A stretch of 64,000 bases of DNA from Hordeum vulgare subsp. vulgare (Eukaryota > Streptophyta > Magnoliopsida > Poales > Poaceae): NCBI RefSeq assembly GCF_904849725.1, contig NC_058523.1:343893948-343957947 (forward strand), read 5' to 3'. The translations under genes were made by a program, and so were the position numbers. Every line of letters begins with the position of its first letter. Within the stretch, counting starts at the first letter, position 1. Under the pieces are notes generated by a model. That model was not told the origin of the DNA. It ran no database searches and saw only the letters and a list, made by a program, of their open reading frames with translations. Shown piece by piece: positions 46,920-58,042 of the stretch.

Positions 46920-48127
46920 TCAAGTAATGGATCCACCCGGATCCCAAGGTATATCAAAGCCAATTTTAATTAGCAATGATTTGAAATTTAGTAGTGAGCA
47001 CAAGGTAACATATATCAAGCAATGATGAAGTCTAACTATCTTCCTATGCATTGGCATGTCATAAAAGAACAATTCATGCACACCAAGTAAAGGCCAATAC
47101 ATAACATAAGCAGTTTCTTGCAATTTTATCGTATTGGAAACATAGAGAGGTGGAGATGTAGTTCCTCTCTCATAATAACTGCAAGTAGGAGCAGCAAGCA
47201 CATGCATATTATATTCATCAAAATCATCATGTTTAACATAAGGGACTATAGCCATCTCATCTTCATAAGCATCATTCATATTGCAACATGGCCACAAGCA
47301 TAGCATGCATCAAGTTCATCAAAAAGGGATATTTCAAACGAATCCAAGGGATCATAGCATTCATCCTTCGGTAAGAACGAAGGGAAATTAAATAATGTAT
47401 GAGTAGAAGAGTTACACTCATTAGAAGGTGGACACGGGTAGCTAGTCCATTCTTCCTCCTTTTGTTCTTCGCTCTCCTCGTCATATTTTTCATCTAATGA
47501 GCTCACAATTTCACCATTTTCTTCTTCCATAGTTTCCTGCAAAATAATAGTCTCTTCTTGGGCAGCATAGGATTTCTCCTTAAATCGTTCAATATGGGCA
47601 TTATATTCGTAATTAGTATAACAATAACGAAGCATAGCCAAATTTTCAGATCGGTAAGGAGCATCAAAATTATCATCACACCTTTTAAACAGAGCCTCAA
47701 TTTCATAAGCACCCATAAAAGCAACAAACTCTTCTATTTGATCCACATCATAGTAATCATATATACCATTAGCATAAGAAGCCAAGGTTCTATGATCATT
47801 AAACTCACAAGAAAAGGGAAGGTGTGGAGCCTTCATCCTAGAGCAACAAGTAACACCATATCTCTTGCATAGTTCCCAAGCATACCATTTGAACAAATGG
47901 ATTTGATCCCATAAAAGTTTCCCTTTTTGAGTCAAGCGATAATCCCTAAAGTATTCACGTTGATCCAATGTGTATCCCATTATATAATTGAATGGGTCTT
48001 TCTCAGGATTATTAAAGAAGTACATAATATTTTCCACATAACGAGCCTCGAGGGTTTTAGGAGGTTCCCCATCTCCACGAGTAGCAAGTACACCTATTTT
48101 TTTTGGTATTTCGTGTTCCATATCCAT
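46920..48127 (-). pseudogene. Unknown protein of element H (about 400 codons, one frameshift)
   Basis: First frame 48127-47276 (283 codons) begins MDMEHEIPKKIGVLATRGDG. The C-terminal frame 47306-46920 continues as NMNDAYEDEMAIVPYVK and ends GFDIPWDPGGSIT, with a frameshift near 47290. Features: a Tyr/Phe-rich N-terminal half (YFFNNPEKDPFNYIMGYTL, LFKWYAWELCKRYG) and a strongly acidic segment (SSLDEKYDEESEEQKEEE). No nucleocapsid knuckle, protease, RT, signal peptide or clear membrane segment. It starts about 95 bp after the primer site, where gag would be. I do not recognise the family; a very diverged gag-like protein is possible. Confidence 0.6.
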
Positions 48128-48221
48128 AACTAAAGATAAAGAACAGCTTAGAACATCAAATAAATCTACTTAGTGATAAAGCAAACAAGCACACACGAGA
48201 ATATTCACCCCACGCTATTGC

Positions 48222-48239
48222 TCCCTGGCAACGGCGCCA
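48222..48239 (-). other. Primer binding site of element H (tRNA-Asp type)
   Basis: Sense strand TGGCGCCGTTGCCAGGGA, one mismatch to the tRNA-Asp complement, 11 bp from the 5' LTR. It is well preserved. Confidence 0.88.
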
Positions 48240-48250
48240 GAAAAAGGTCT

Positions 48251-49781
48251 TGATAACCCACAAGTATAGGGGATCAATCATAGTCTTTCTCGATAAGTAA
48301 GAGTGTCGAACCCAACGAGGAGCTAAAGGCAGGACAAATATTCCCTCAAGTTCTATCGACCACCGATACAACTCTACGCACACTTTATGTTCGCTTTACC
48401 TAGAACAAGTATGAAACTAGAAGTACTTTGTAGGAGTGATAGGAAAGGCTTGCAAGAAAGTAAAGAACACTTAAATAAAACTAGGGGCTGGTTAGATAAA
48501 GAAACAACTACGAGTGTCTAACGAGTGTGGAAAAGTGGTGGTAGGAGTTGCGGAATTGTCCCTAAGCAATTGACTACGTTACTAGATCGATAGCAAGTAT
48601 CATGTGGGAGAGGCCTCTGCTAGCATGTCATCCCTTACTTGGAATTCTATGCACTTATGATTGGAACTATTAGCAAGCATCCGCAACTACTAACGTTCAT
48701 TAAGGTAAAACCCAACCATAGCAATAAGATATATTGGTCCCCCTTCAATCCCATATGCATCAATTTCTATGCTAGGTTTGAAGCTTCTGTCACTCTAGCC
48801 TGCCAATACATAGTCCTATCAACATACAACTAACCCTATGGTGTGATCCACGCGCGCTATCATATGATGGGCACCAAAGGACAGCAACATAACCACAAGC
48901 AAATTAAACCAACCATAGCAATTCATCAATCACCAATTGGACAACGATAATCTACTCAGACATCATAGGATAGCAACACATCATTGGATAATAATATGTA
49001 GCATAAAGCACCATGTGCAAGTAGAGGGTACAACGGTTTGCGGGAGAGTGAACCGCTGAATATAGATGGGGGAAGATGATGGATATGTTGGTGAAGATGA
49101 CAGAGGTGTTGGTGTAGATCGCCGTCACACGATGATGTCCCGGGCGGCGTTCTGGTGCCACCGGGAGAGAGGAGGAGAGAGCCCCCTCCTTCTTATTCTT
49201 CCTTGACCTCCTCCCTAGATGGGAGAAGGGTTTCCCCTCTGGTCCATGGTCTCCATGGCGGCGGAGGGGCGAGAGCCCCTCCTAGATTGGATCTCTCTCT
49301 GTGTCCTTTTGTTTGTGCGCTCCCAGATTCTGTGTTTCACCGTTTCTTAAATTCCCCGAGATATGTAACTCTGATTGGGCTGAAATTTTAACATGATTTT
49401 CTTCCGGATATTATATTTCTTGCGGCGAAAGAAGGTCTCTAACCGCCTTAAGGAGTGGCCACAAGAATACCTGCCGCAGGCCCACCCCCTGGTCGCGGCG
49501 ACAGGGCTTGTGGGCACTCCGTGCATCGCCTTTCGTTGATTCTTGTTCCCAAAAATCATAAATATTCCAAAAAAATCCCCATAAGGTTTTATTACGTTTG
49601 GACTTCGTTTGGTATGGATATTCTGCGAAACGAAAAACATGCAACAAACAGAAACTGGCACTAGGCACTGGATCAATATGTTAGTCCCAAAAATAGTATA
49701 AAAAGTTGCCAAAAGTATATGAAAGTTGTAGAATATTGGCATGAAACAATCAAAAATTATAGATACGACGGAGACGTATCA
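48251..49781 (-). repeat. 5' LTR of element H
   Basis: 1531 bp, few differences from 42502-44033. Confidence 0.92.
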
Positions 49782-51001
49782 GGCCTTGAGGCCCAAGGTG
49801 GCCTACCACGCCTAGGGTTGCCCCCTCCACCCCTTGCTGCGCTTTGGGCTGGTTGTGGAGGCGCACGAGCCCACTTAGGGGCTGGTTCCCTCCCACTCTT
49901 GGCCCATGTAGTAGCTTGGCGCTGGTGGCCCTTGCCGGTGGACCCCCGAAACCCTTCCGGTGGTCCCGATACATTACATGTGTTGCCTGAAACAATTCCG
50001 GCGACCAAATCCTCACTTCCTATATATGAATCTTTACCTCCGGAGCATTCTAGAACTCCTCATGACGTCCATGATCTCATCCGGGACTCCGAACAACTTT
50101 CGGGAACCACATACACTATTCCCCTATGACCCTAGCGTCATCGAACCTTAAATGTGTAGACCCTACGGATTCGGGAAGCATCCAGACATGACCGAGACAC
50201 CTCACCGGTCAATAACCAACAATGGGGTCTGGATATCCATGTTGGTTCCCACATGTTCCACGATGATCTAATCGGATGAACCACGATGTCGGGGATTTGA
50301 TTAATCCCGTGTGCAATTCCCTTTGTCTATCGGTATGATACTTGCCCGAGATTCGATCGTTGGTATCCCTATACCTTGTTCAATCTCGTTACCGGCAAGT
50401 CTCTTTACTCATTCCGTAACACATCATCCCGTGGCTAACTCTTTAGTCACACTGAGGTCAATATGATGATGGATTACCGAGTGGGCCCAGAGATACCTCT
50501 CCGTCACACGGAGTGACAAATCCGAGTCTTGATTCGTACAACCCAACAGATACTTTCGAAGATACCTGTAGTGCACCTTTATAATCACCTAGTTACGTTG
50601 TGACGTTTGATGCACCCAAAGCGCTCCTACGGTATCCGGGAGTTGCACAATCTCATGGTATAAGGAAACGATACTTGACATTAGAAAAGCTTTAGCAGAC
50701 GAACAACACGATCTAGTGTTATGCTTAGGATTGGGTCTTGTCCATCACATCATTCCCCAATGATGTGATCCCGTTATCAATGACATCCAATGTCCATGAT
50801 CAGGAAACCATGATCATCTATTGATCAACGAGCTAGCCAACTAGAGGCTCACTAGGGACACATTGTGATCTATATATTCACACATGTATTACGGTTTCCG
50901 CTTAATACAATTATATCATGAATAACAGATAATTACCATGAACTAGGAAATATAATAATAACCACTTTATTATTGCCTCTAGGGCATATTTCAACAAGGA
51001 A

Positions 51002-51478
51002 AGGGGATGCGTTTAACCCGAACCAACAACCTTTGGATCTAGAGCTGGTGATGATATCTGGTGGCGAGAGGCCCCATGGCTCGATAGCAATTGGAGATGG
51101 GATGATACGCTCTTCTCTCACTCTCCTGGAGATCAAGGCCTGCCAAACGAGCTCCTATCCTAAGATAAGGACTTGTCCAGGGCCAGCCAATCTCGCCATC
51201 AAGATTAGTTATACGGACTCAGATAACTTTCCTCCATTACATTGTGTGTGTGGCCATTGATGATTACAATTCTAACGAGAAGTGGTGTTGCATGCTGCTC
51301 TTCAAAAAGAGAGAAAGAGAGAGAGAGAGAGAGAGCGACAACTCATGCTCTTTTTCAGGATAGGGACCGGGTGGCGGCGGAGAAGGAACTGGCCGTGAAG
51401 GAGAAGACGAATCGATTGTTGGAGGAAGGGAGGGCACGGAATGAGGCGGCTCACCGGGGCATGTACGAGCTCCTTGTG
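51002..51478 (+). pseudogene. CACTA second gene, last coding exons
   Basis: The exon cut at 34929 resumes at 51002: KGDAFNPNQQPLDLELVMISGGERPHGSIAIGDG is the usual C-terminal part of the Ptta/En/Spm type. A short intron seems to follow, holding a (GA)n run at 51308-51336, with an acceptor TTTTTCAG at about 51358. The next exon (about 51359-51478) codes for a charged coiled-coil (RVAAEKELAVKEKTNRLLEE, then GRARNEAAHRGMYELL) and ends at GTAAGT. No in-frame stop is seen in these two pieces. Confidence 0.7.
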
Positions 51479-51839
51479 GTAAGTTTCTTCTTGGTATTAG
51501 CCAAATCATGCATGTAATATCCGTTTCATTACTAACTAACATGACTGACTCATCAAATCCAAATGTGCAATCTATGTGCGAGAAGACTGGTTAGACCCCT
51601 TCGCCGATGCTAGTCATTTATGAGGTTGGAACAAAGAGTTTCATTTGAATGGTCATTAGTTACTAGTCTTAACATTTGAGTGTCATCATGCTAATGAGAC
51701 ATTGCAAATGATCTTTGGTGGAGAATAACTCCCGAGCCGCATTGCACAACCCTTCTTCACGTGAAACCGGCCCGACCAACCCCGATGCTTCACATCCGTG
51801 ATGACAACGACGATAAGTTTTCTCCAGTGTTGTGCTTAA

Positions 51840-52395
51840 CAAATGCATACATAGCTTCGTACATGCTAGTTAGCCCTATTATGCCACATAGTTAGCTTAT
51901 TTTCCCCAAGAAAGACATACTTAGCTAAGTATCATCCAAAATGACATAATTAGCTTATTTAGTTCATTTATGAGATAATTAGCTTAGTTAGGTCAGAAAG
52001 GGCGTAATAAACTTGGCTAGCTCATAAATGTCATATACTTAGCTTGTTTACCTTCCAAATGACATAAGTAGCTTAGTTAGGTCAAAAATGACATAATAAC
52101 CTTGGTTAGCTCATAAATGTCATATACTTAGCTTATTTTGCTCCAAAATAACATAATAAGCTCAAAAATGGCATAAAAATAAAAATAAAGAATACAAGAG
52201 GAAAGAGAAGAGAAAGAAAGAATAAAATAAGAAGAATGAGCTTCCTATTTCTTTCTTATTATTATTTTCCTTCTCTTTCTTCTTCTTCATCTTCATATTC
52301 TAGTCTTCTTGTTCTAGTCTTCTTCTTCTTATTCTAGTCTTCTTCTTTTTTGTTCTTCTACTACTTCTTCTTCTACACTACTACTTCTTCATCTG

Positions 52396-52432
<37 letters not shown>

Positions 52433-53007
52433 TTCTTCTTCTTCTTCTTCTTCTTCTTCTCCTTCTTCTTCTTCTTAGGTAATTATCCTCCAAAATGCAA
52501 TAATTAGCTTGTGTAGTTCATTTATGACATGATTAGCTTAGTTAGGTCTCAAATGGCATAATAACCTTGGTTAGCTCATAAATGATATATACTCAGCTTG
52601 TTTTCCTCTAAAATGACATAATTAGCTTAGTTAGATCAGAAATGGCATAATAACTTTGGTTAGCTCATAAATGTTATACACTTAGCTTGTTTTCCTCTAA
52701 AATGACATAATTAGTTTAGTTAAGTCAAAAACGGCACAATAACCTTGGTTAGCTCATAAATGTCATATACTTTGTTTATTTTCCTCCAAAATGACATAAT
52801 AAGCTCAAAAATGGCATAAAAAGAAAAGGAAAGAGAAGAAAAATAAAGAATAAAAGAACAAGAATGATCTTCTTCTTTTTCTTACTATTTTCCTTCTCTT
52901 TCTTCTTCTTCTTCTTCTTCTTCTTCTAGTCTTCTTCTTTTTCTTCTTCTACTTCTTCTAGTCTTCTTCTTCTTCTTCTTCTTTTTCTTCTACTACTACT
53001 AGTACTG

Positions 53008-53059
<52 letters not shown>

Positions 53060-53703
53060 ATCTTCTTCTTCTTCATCATCATCATCATCTTCTTCTCTAA
53101 TTATCCTCCAAAATGACATAATTAGCTTATGTAGTTCATTTATGACATACTTAACTTAGTTAGGTCAGAAATGGCATAATAACCTTGGTTAGCTCATAAA
53201 TGTTATATACTTAGCTTGTTTTCCTCTAAAATGACATAATTAGCTTAGTTAGGTGAGAAATGGCATAATAATCTTGGGTAGCCCATAAATGTTATATACT
53301 TAGATTGTTTTCCTCCAAAATGACATAATTAGCTTAGTTAGGTCAAAATGGCATAATAACCTTGGTTAGCTCGTAAATGTCATATACTTAGCTTATTTTC
53401 CTCCAAAATGACATAATAAGCTCAAAAATGACATACAAATAAAAAGAAAGAACAGAAGAGGAAAGTGAAGAAAAAGAAAGAATAAAAGAAGAAGAATGAG
53501 CTTCTTCTTTCTTACTTCTTATTATTTCCCTTCTCTTTCTTGTTATTTTTCTTATTCTTTTTCTTCTAGTATTCTTCTTCTACTACCACTACCGGTCTTC
53601 TTCTTCTTCTTCTTCTAGTATTCTTCTTCTTCTTTTTCTTCTACTTCTACTTCTACTTCTTCATCCTCATCATCATCATCATCATCATCTTCTTCTTCTT
53701 CTT

Positions 53704-53734
<31 letters not shown>

Positions 53735-54110
53735 GCTAATTATCCTCTAAAATGACATAATTAGCTTATGTAGTTCATTTATGACATAATTAGCTTAGTT
53801 AGGTGAGAAATGGCATAATAATCTTGGTTAGCTCATAAATGTTATATACTTCGCTTGTTTTCCTCTAAAATGACATAATTAGCTTAGTTAGGTAAAAAAT
53901 GCATAATAACCTTGGTTAGCTCATAAACGTCATATACTTAACTTGTTTTCCTCCAAAATGACATAATTTGCTTAGTTAGTACAAAAATGGTATAATAACA
54001 TTGGTTAGCTCATAAATGTCGTATACTTAGCTTATTTTCCTCCAAAATGTCATAATAAACTCAAAAAATGGCATACACCGTTCTTCTTCTTCTTCTAGTT
54101 TTCTCCTTAT
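51840..54110 (+). repeat. Higher-order tandem array in the last CACTA intron
   Basis: Basic unit about 85 bp: ATGACATAATTAGCTTAG, TTAGGTC, AAATGGCATAATAACCTTGG, TTAGCTCATAAATGTCATAT, ACTTAGCTTGTTTTCCTCC. After several units there is an A/G-rich run (AAAGAAAGGAAAGAGAAG type), its T/C-rich near-mirror, and TTC, CAT or CTA trinucleotide runs. This composite recurs with a period of about 620-640 bp, ending near 52480, 53098 and 53735. A splice acceptor (ATCTTGCAG, near 54136-54144) follows, so the array probably lies in an intron. Confidence 0.85.
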
Positions 54111-54389
54111 TCTTCTTCTAACTTTCTTTTTCCCATCTTGCAGATTTGAATTACTACATGGAAGCTCGCATTGTTGGAGTGCTTTTGTTTTTGTTTTGAT
54201 TTGTGTTGATGAACAATGTGGAACTATATATATGTATGTATACATGGATGAAGAGTGTTAAACTTTGTATGTATTGGTTCTTTCGATGTGGCCTAGCTCA
54301 CTTTATATCATATATGCGATGTGAACTCTATATATTATATATGTTCTGTGAAAAAGAAGGGAAATAACAGAAAACAAATAAAACAGGGG

Positions 54390-54980
54390 TAATATAGGCA
54401 CTTTGCCGTCTGCCAGCCGACGGCAAAGGCCTTTGTCGTCCACCACGTGATGACAAAGCTGACATGTGGCAACAACCTGTGCATCTTGGGAGCACGAGTT
54501 CTGACCCATTTGGTCATTTTGCCGTTCGCTGGCAGACGACAATGGCGAGGGCTGGCAAATGGCAAAGGGACTGGATTTGGCATGCCCGCTGGTAGACGTC
54601 AAAGACTTGGACTGGCAGACGGCAAAGGGAGACACGTGGTAGTAGACGGCAATGGGGCTGGCGTTGGCAGGCCCGTTGGTAGATGACAAAGACAAGGGAA
54701 GGCCGACTACAAAGGAAGACACGTGGTAGCTAACGGCAAAGGCTGCCGTTAGCCACCTAACGGGGCTGATAGCTATGCTTTGTCGTCTAGCCGCTTTGTC
54801 ATCTACTGGTCCAGGAAGACCGACAACAAAGATCTTTGTCGTCCGCTGCACCCTCGCAAATAGCATAGAATGTATTAACCGTGACTTTCACTTTCGAAAG
54901 TGGGGACGTCAACCAGCACACAACAAAGGTCTTTGCCTTCCATGACCTGGTCCTTTACTATCTGCTATGGCAGACGGCAA
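54390..54980 (+). repeat. CACTA 3' subterminal repeats
   Basis: Many copies of GACGGCAAAG and its complement CTTTGCCGTC (with T/C variants such as CTTTGTCGTC) in both directions, for example 54401-54445, 54600-54680 and 54770-54850. In En/Spm such subterminal repeats bind the element's own protein. Open frames on the minus strand (54303-54866) only read through the repeats. Confidence 0.85.
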
Positions 54981-55038
54981 AGAAGCTGATTCATGTAGTG
55001 TATGATTCAATTATGTCAGCACTTTTGAGAAATTGCAC

Positions 55039-55043
55039 TAGTG
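55039..55043 (+). other. Right terminus of the CACTA element (TAGTG)
   Basis: TAGTG is the complement of the CACTA start. It lies about 60 bp after the last subterminal repeat. The partner end is outside the window. Confidence 0.6.
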
Positions 55044-55099
55044 AAAGTATGGACCATATGCCTTGTTTTTAAACATTGCAGCACCATTTTTGGTCACTT

Positions 55100-55178
55100 G
55101 TTTCCTTGCTGTTTTTATATTTTCAGATTATAAAAAACTATATCTAGCATCCATATTACAGTTGTATCACCATCTCTT
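55100..55178 (+). repeat. Fragment of an F-type LTR, inverted relative to 56835
   Basis: TCAGATTATAAAAAACTATA, then AGCATCCATATTACAGTTGT and ATCACCATCTCTT, read as the reverse complement of 57060-57150 with moderate divergence. Only a fragment remains. Confidence 0.6.
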
Positions 55179-55184
55179 GTTATA

Positions 55185-55675
55185 AGTAATCATGTGATGT
55201 TGGTATTCGTTCGATATTTTGATGATGTGTATGTTGCTCTTTCTTTAGTGGTGTCATGTGAATGTCGACTACATGACACTTCAGCATATTCGGGCCCAAG
55301 GGAAAGCATTGGGGAGTAATAAGTAGGTGATGGGTTGCGAGAGTGGCAGAAGCTTAAAGCCTAGTTTATGCGTTACTCTGTAAGGGGTTGGTTTGGATAC
55401 ATATGTTTCATGCTATGATTAGACTTATCTTAATTCGTCTTTCGTAGTTGTGGATGCTTGCAAGAGGGGGTAATCATAAGAGGGTTGTTTGTTTAAGTAA
55501 GAACAACACCCTAGCACCAATCCACCCACATATCAAATTATCAAAGTACTGAACGTGAATTAACTAAACATGATGAACATGACCAGACACAATTCTCATG
55601 TGTCCTCGAGAGTGCTTTACTTCGTATAAGATAACTTTCAGGCTTGTCCTTTGCTACAAAAAGGATTTGGCAACC
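55185..55675 (+). repeat. Fragment of a G/H-type gypsy LTR in plus orientation
   Basis: GTCATGTGAATGTCGACTAC, the GTTATGCG region and CTTGTCCTTTGCTACAAAAAGGAT resemble the reverse complement of the G LTR at about 58245-58665. It joins the gag fragment near 55675. Confidence 0.6.
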
Positions 55676-56779
55676 TTGCTGCACCCTTGTTGCAATTGTT
55701 ACCTGTTAAGTCCTTTATGGAAACTGAAGCTTTTCATAAGTTTAGTGCAAAATATGGACTTGACTCTGAGATAGTAGCTACTTTCTGTGAATCATTTGCT
55801 ACTGATGTTGATATCCCTAAGGAGAAGAGGTTTAAATTTCATCCACCTATTGAAGAAACTTATGAGAAACCTATTATAGCTAAATAAGAAACAATTATCT
55901 ATAATGTTGATCGAGTTGTACCTACTCCTTATATTGAGAAACCACATTTTCGTGTTAGGATTAAGGAACATGCTAAAGTTGAAACTATGGTTAATAAAAG
56001 TAATATCAAAACACATAGACCATTTGAAAAAATAAAAGTAGAGCCTAAAGTTGCAATGATTAGAGATATACTAGTTGATAACATTGATGGTCATGTTATA
56101 TATTTTTGTGATGAAGCATCTTGTATTGCTAAACATGACCATAAAGATAAACATAAATCTGTTGTTGGCATGCATGTTGTTTCTATTAAGAGTGGAGATA
56201 ATTATTATCATGGTTTATGTGATATGGGTTAGTGCCATTCCGTTTACTCATTATTAAGAAATTATGCATGATATTGGACCTCTTAATTTAGAAGATATTG
56301 ATGCTACTATTAAGCCTGCACACAAAGAGTCTATTTCACCACATGAAATTGTTAGAGACGTTGAAGTCTTCTATGGTAAGATCAAATACCCTACTAATTT
56401 CCTAGTTCTTGTATCATTACAATATAATTTTTGTCCCATTATTTTTGGTAGATCTTTCCTAAATATTGTTAATGCCAAAATTGATTGCAATAGGGAAACA
56501 ATTAGTGTTAACTTTGGTGATGTGTGTCGTGAATTTAATTTCTCCAAGTTTAGTAGGCAAACACATGATAAAGAATTATCTAGTAAATATGAAATTATTG
56601 GTATTGTTTCTATTGATGTGCCTCCTACTGAGCCATTACAGAAATATTTACTAGACCATGAAAATGATATGCATATGAAAGAACGAAAGGAAATAGAGGA
56701 TATATTCTTTAATGAAACACCTATCCTTAAACATAATTTGCGAGTTGAGACCTTGGGAGGTCCTATCCCTCCTAATTAA
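55651..56779 (+). pseudogene. Gypsy gag-protease fragment, plus strand
   Basis: Pieces in two frames: 55651-55887 (SFMETEAFHKFSAKYGLDSE), 55987-56232 and 56264-56779. The protease region reads HGLCDMG and then breaks. The IIFGRSFLNIVNAKIDC motif that follows the active site in Athila-like proteases is intact downstream. The break at 56229-56232 is a short deletion right after the catalytic Asp-Met-Gly triad and creates a stop. No LTR of its own is complete here. Confidence 0.8.
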
Positions 56780-56834
56780 GAGCAACCGTGTGTTTCAATT
56801 GAATAAGCTACCTAATACATTGAAATATGCTTAT

Positions 56835-58042
56835 TGATGTCTACTATGCAACTGTATTCTTGTAGACGTTGTTGGGCCTCCAAGTGCAGAGTTTTGTAGG
56901 ACAACAACAAATTTCCCTCAAGTGGAAGACCTAAGGTTTATCAATCCGTGGGAGGTCTCGGATGAAGATGGTCTCCGTCAAGCAACCCTGCCATCAAATA
57001 CAAGAAATATCTTGTGTCTCCAACACACCCTATACAATGGCAAATTGTATAGATGCACTAGTTCGGCAAAGAGATGGCGATACAAGTGTATTATGGATAG
57101 TAGAAATAGATTTTCACAATCTAAATAAATAATAACAGCGAGGTAAAAAGCAATAAACAACAAGCAAAATATTATATAAATGCTTGGAAATAAGGCCTAG
57201 GGTTCATACTTTCACTAGTGCAATCTCTCAACAATGCTAACATAGTAGAATAATATGATCATCCCTCAATGTGCGACAAAGAATCACTCCATAGTTCATA
57301 AGTACCGAAGAACATAAGATGAAATTGTTCTAGGTGACGAACCACCTCGAAGTTATCCTTTTCGATCAATCCATTGAGCTATTCCTATAAGTGTCACAAA
57401 CAACCCTAGAGTTCGTACTAGAATAACGCATATGATACATATCAATCAACCCTAATGTCACCTAGATACTCCAATGTCACCTCAAGTATCCGTGGGTTAA
57501 TTATTCGACATGCATCAAATAATTACGTAATCATCATATTCAATCCAACACAAAGAACTTCAAGGAGTACCCTAATATTAATATCGGAGAAAGTAGGACA
57601 AAAATGTGTATCAACCCCTATGCATAGATCCCGAAGGTCACCGGAATCCGCAAGTTGTTGTCATAACATATATCAAGTGAACCAATATAATATCCCATTT
57701 TCACAACGGGTATCCACATGCAAAACATACATCAAGTGTTGAGATCCAAAGTACTCAATCCAACATAACGAAATCTCAAAGGGAAAGACTCAATTCATCA
57801 CATCAAGATAGCAAGGGGAGAACACCATATGATCCAAGTACATTAACAAAGCTCGTGATACATCAAGATCGTGTCACCTCAAGAACACAAGAGAGAGATC
57901 AAACACATAGCTACTGGTGCATACCCTCAGCCCCGAGGGTGAACTACTCCCTCCTCATCATGGTGGCCTTCGGGATGATTACCCCCTCTCGAAGGGTACC
58001 GAAAAGGGCTTCAGATGAGATTTATTTTATCTAGAGAGTTGC
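56835..58042 (-). repeat. LTR F (gypsy), cut by element G
   Basis: It starts TGATGTCTACTATGC after CTTAT and runs 1208 bp until element G. The expected end (GGACGTATCA) is absent and probably lies beyond G. It is a familiar wheat-type LTR by recognition. Orientation is inferred from the TGATACGTCC convention of the other families. Confidence 0.7.

Larger units (their letters stand above)
42502..49781 (-). mobile_element. Non-autonomous LTR element H with one ORF of unknown function
   Basis: 7280 bp. LTRs 42502-44033 and 48251-49781 (1532 and 1531 bp) are very alike by eye, so it is young. Target duplication GGCCT is at 42497-42501 and 49782-49786. tRNA-Asp-type primer site at 48239-48222 and polypurine tract at 44034-44048. 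Internal region 4.2 kb: one ORF right after the primer site and no gag, protease, RT or integrase motif. Its LTR start (TGATAACCCACAAGTATAGGGG) is related to those of B and G. Confidence 0.9.
34930..50996 (-). mobile_element. Copia element (BARE1/Angela/WIS type), nested and decayed
   Basis: LTRs are 34930-36698 (3') and 41940-42501 plus 49787-50996 (5', split by element H). Target duplication AGGAA is at 34925-34929 and 50997-51001. The LTR starts TGTTG and ends CAACA on the + strand. Sense order: gag, zinc knuckle, protease, integrase, RT, RNase H, which is the copia order. Many stops and frameshifts make it inactive. Family by recognition of LTR and protein. Confidence 0.9.
41940..50996 (-). 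repeat. 5' LTR of the copia element, split by element H
   Basis: Pieces 41940-42501 and 49787-50996 together match 34930-36698. Element H inserted near GGGCCT, with GGCCT duplicated. A TATA-like CTATATATAG lies near 42379-42388. Confidence 0.9.
1..55043 (+). mobile_element. CACTA (En/Spm) transposon, right part, heavily interrupted
   Basis: Host layer for most of the window. Sequence shows a TNP2-type transposase tail at 1-775, a second gene at 866-1395, 21246-22486, 33682-34929 and 51002-51478, a repeat-filled intron, subterminal GACGGCAAAG-type repeats at 54390-54980 and a TAGTG terminus at 55039-55043. The left terminus lies outside the window, so the 3-bp target duplication cannot be tested. 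The two gypsy and copia insertions restore an open CACTA reading frame when one target duplication is removed, which confirms that they landed in exons. The style of subterminal repeat resembles Caspar-type elements of Triticeae; that family name is recognition only. The element is inactive, with several stops in the transposase tail. Confidence 0.85.

Noticed and set aside
47276..48127. Host-gene capture by element H as a firm claim
   Set aside because: No recognisable plant protein domain is visible and no introns or flanking host sequence; it is kept only as a possibility.
51305..54110. Regular repeats that could suggest a CRISPR-like array
   Set aside because: Units are contiguous, with no unique spacers and no cas genes, in a plant transposon; these are tandem repeats and microsatellites.
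54303..54866. 187-codon minus-strand ORF
   Set aside because: It reads through CACTA subterminal repeats; composition follows the repeat and no family is seen.
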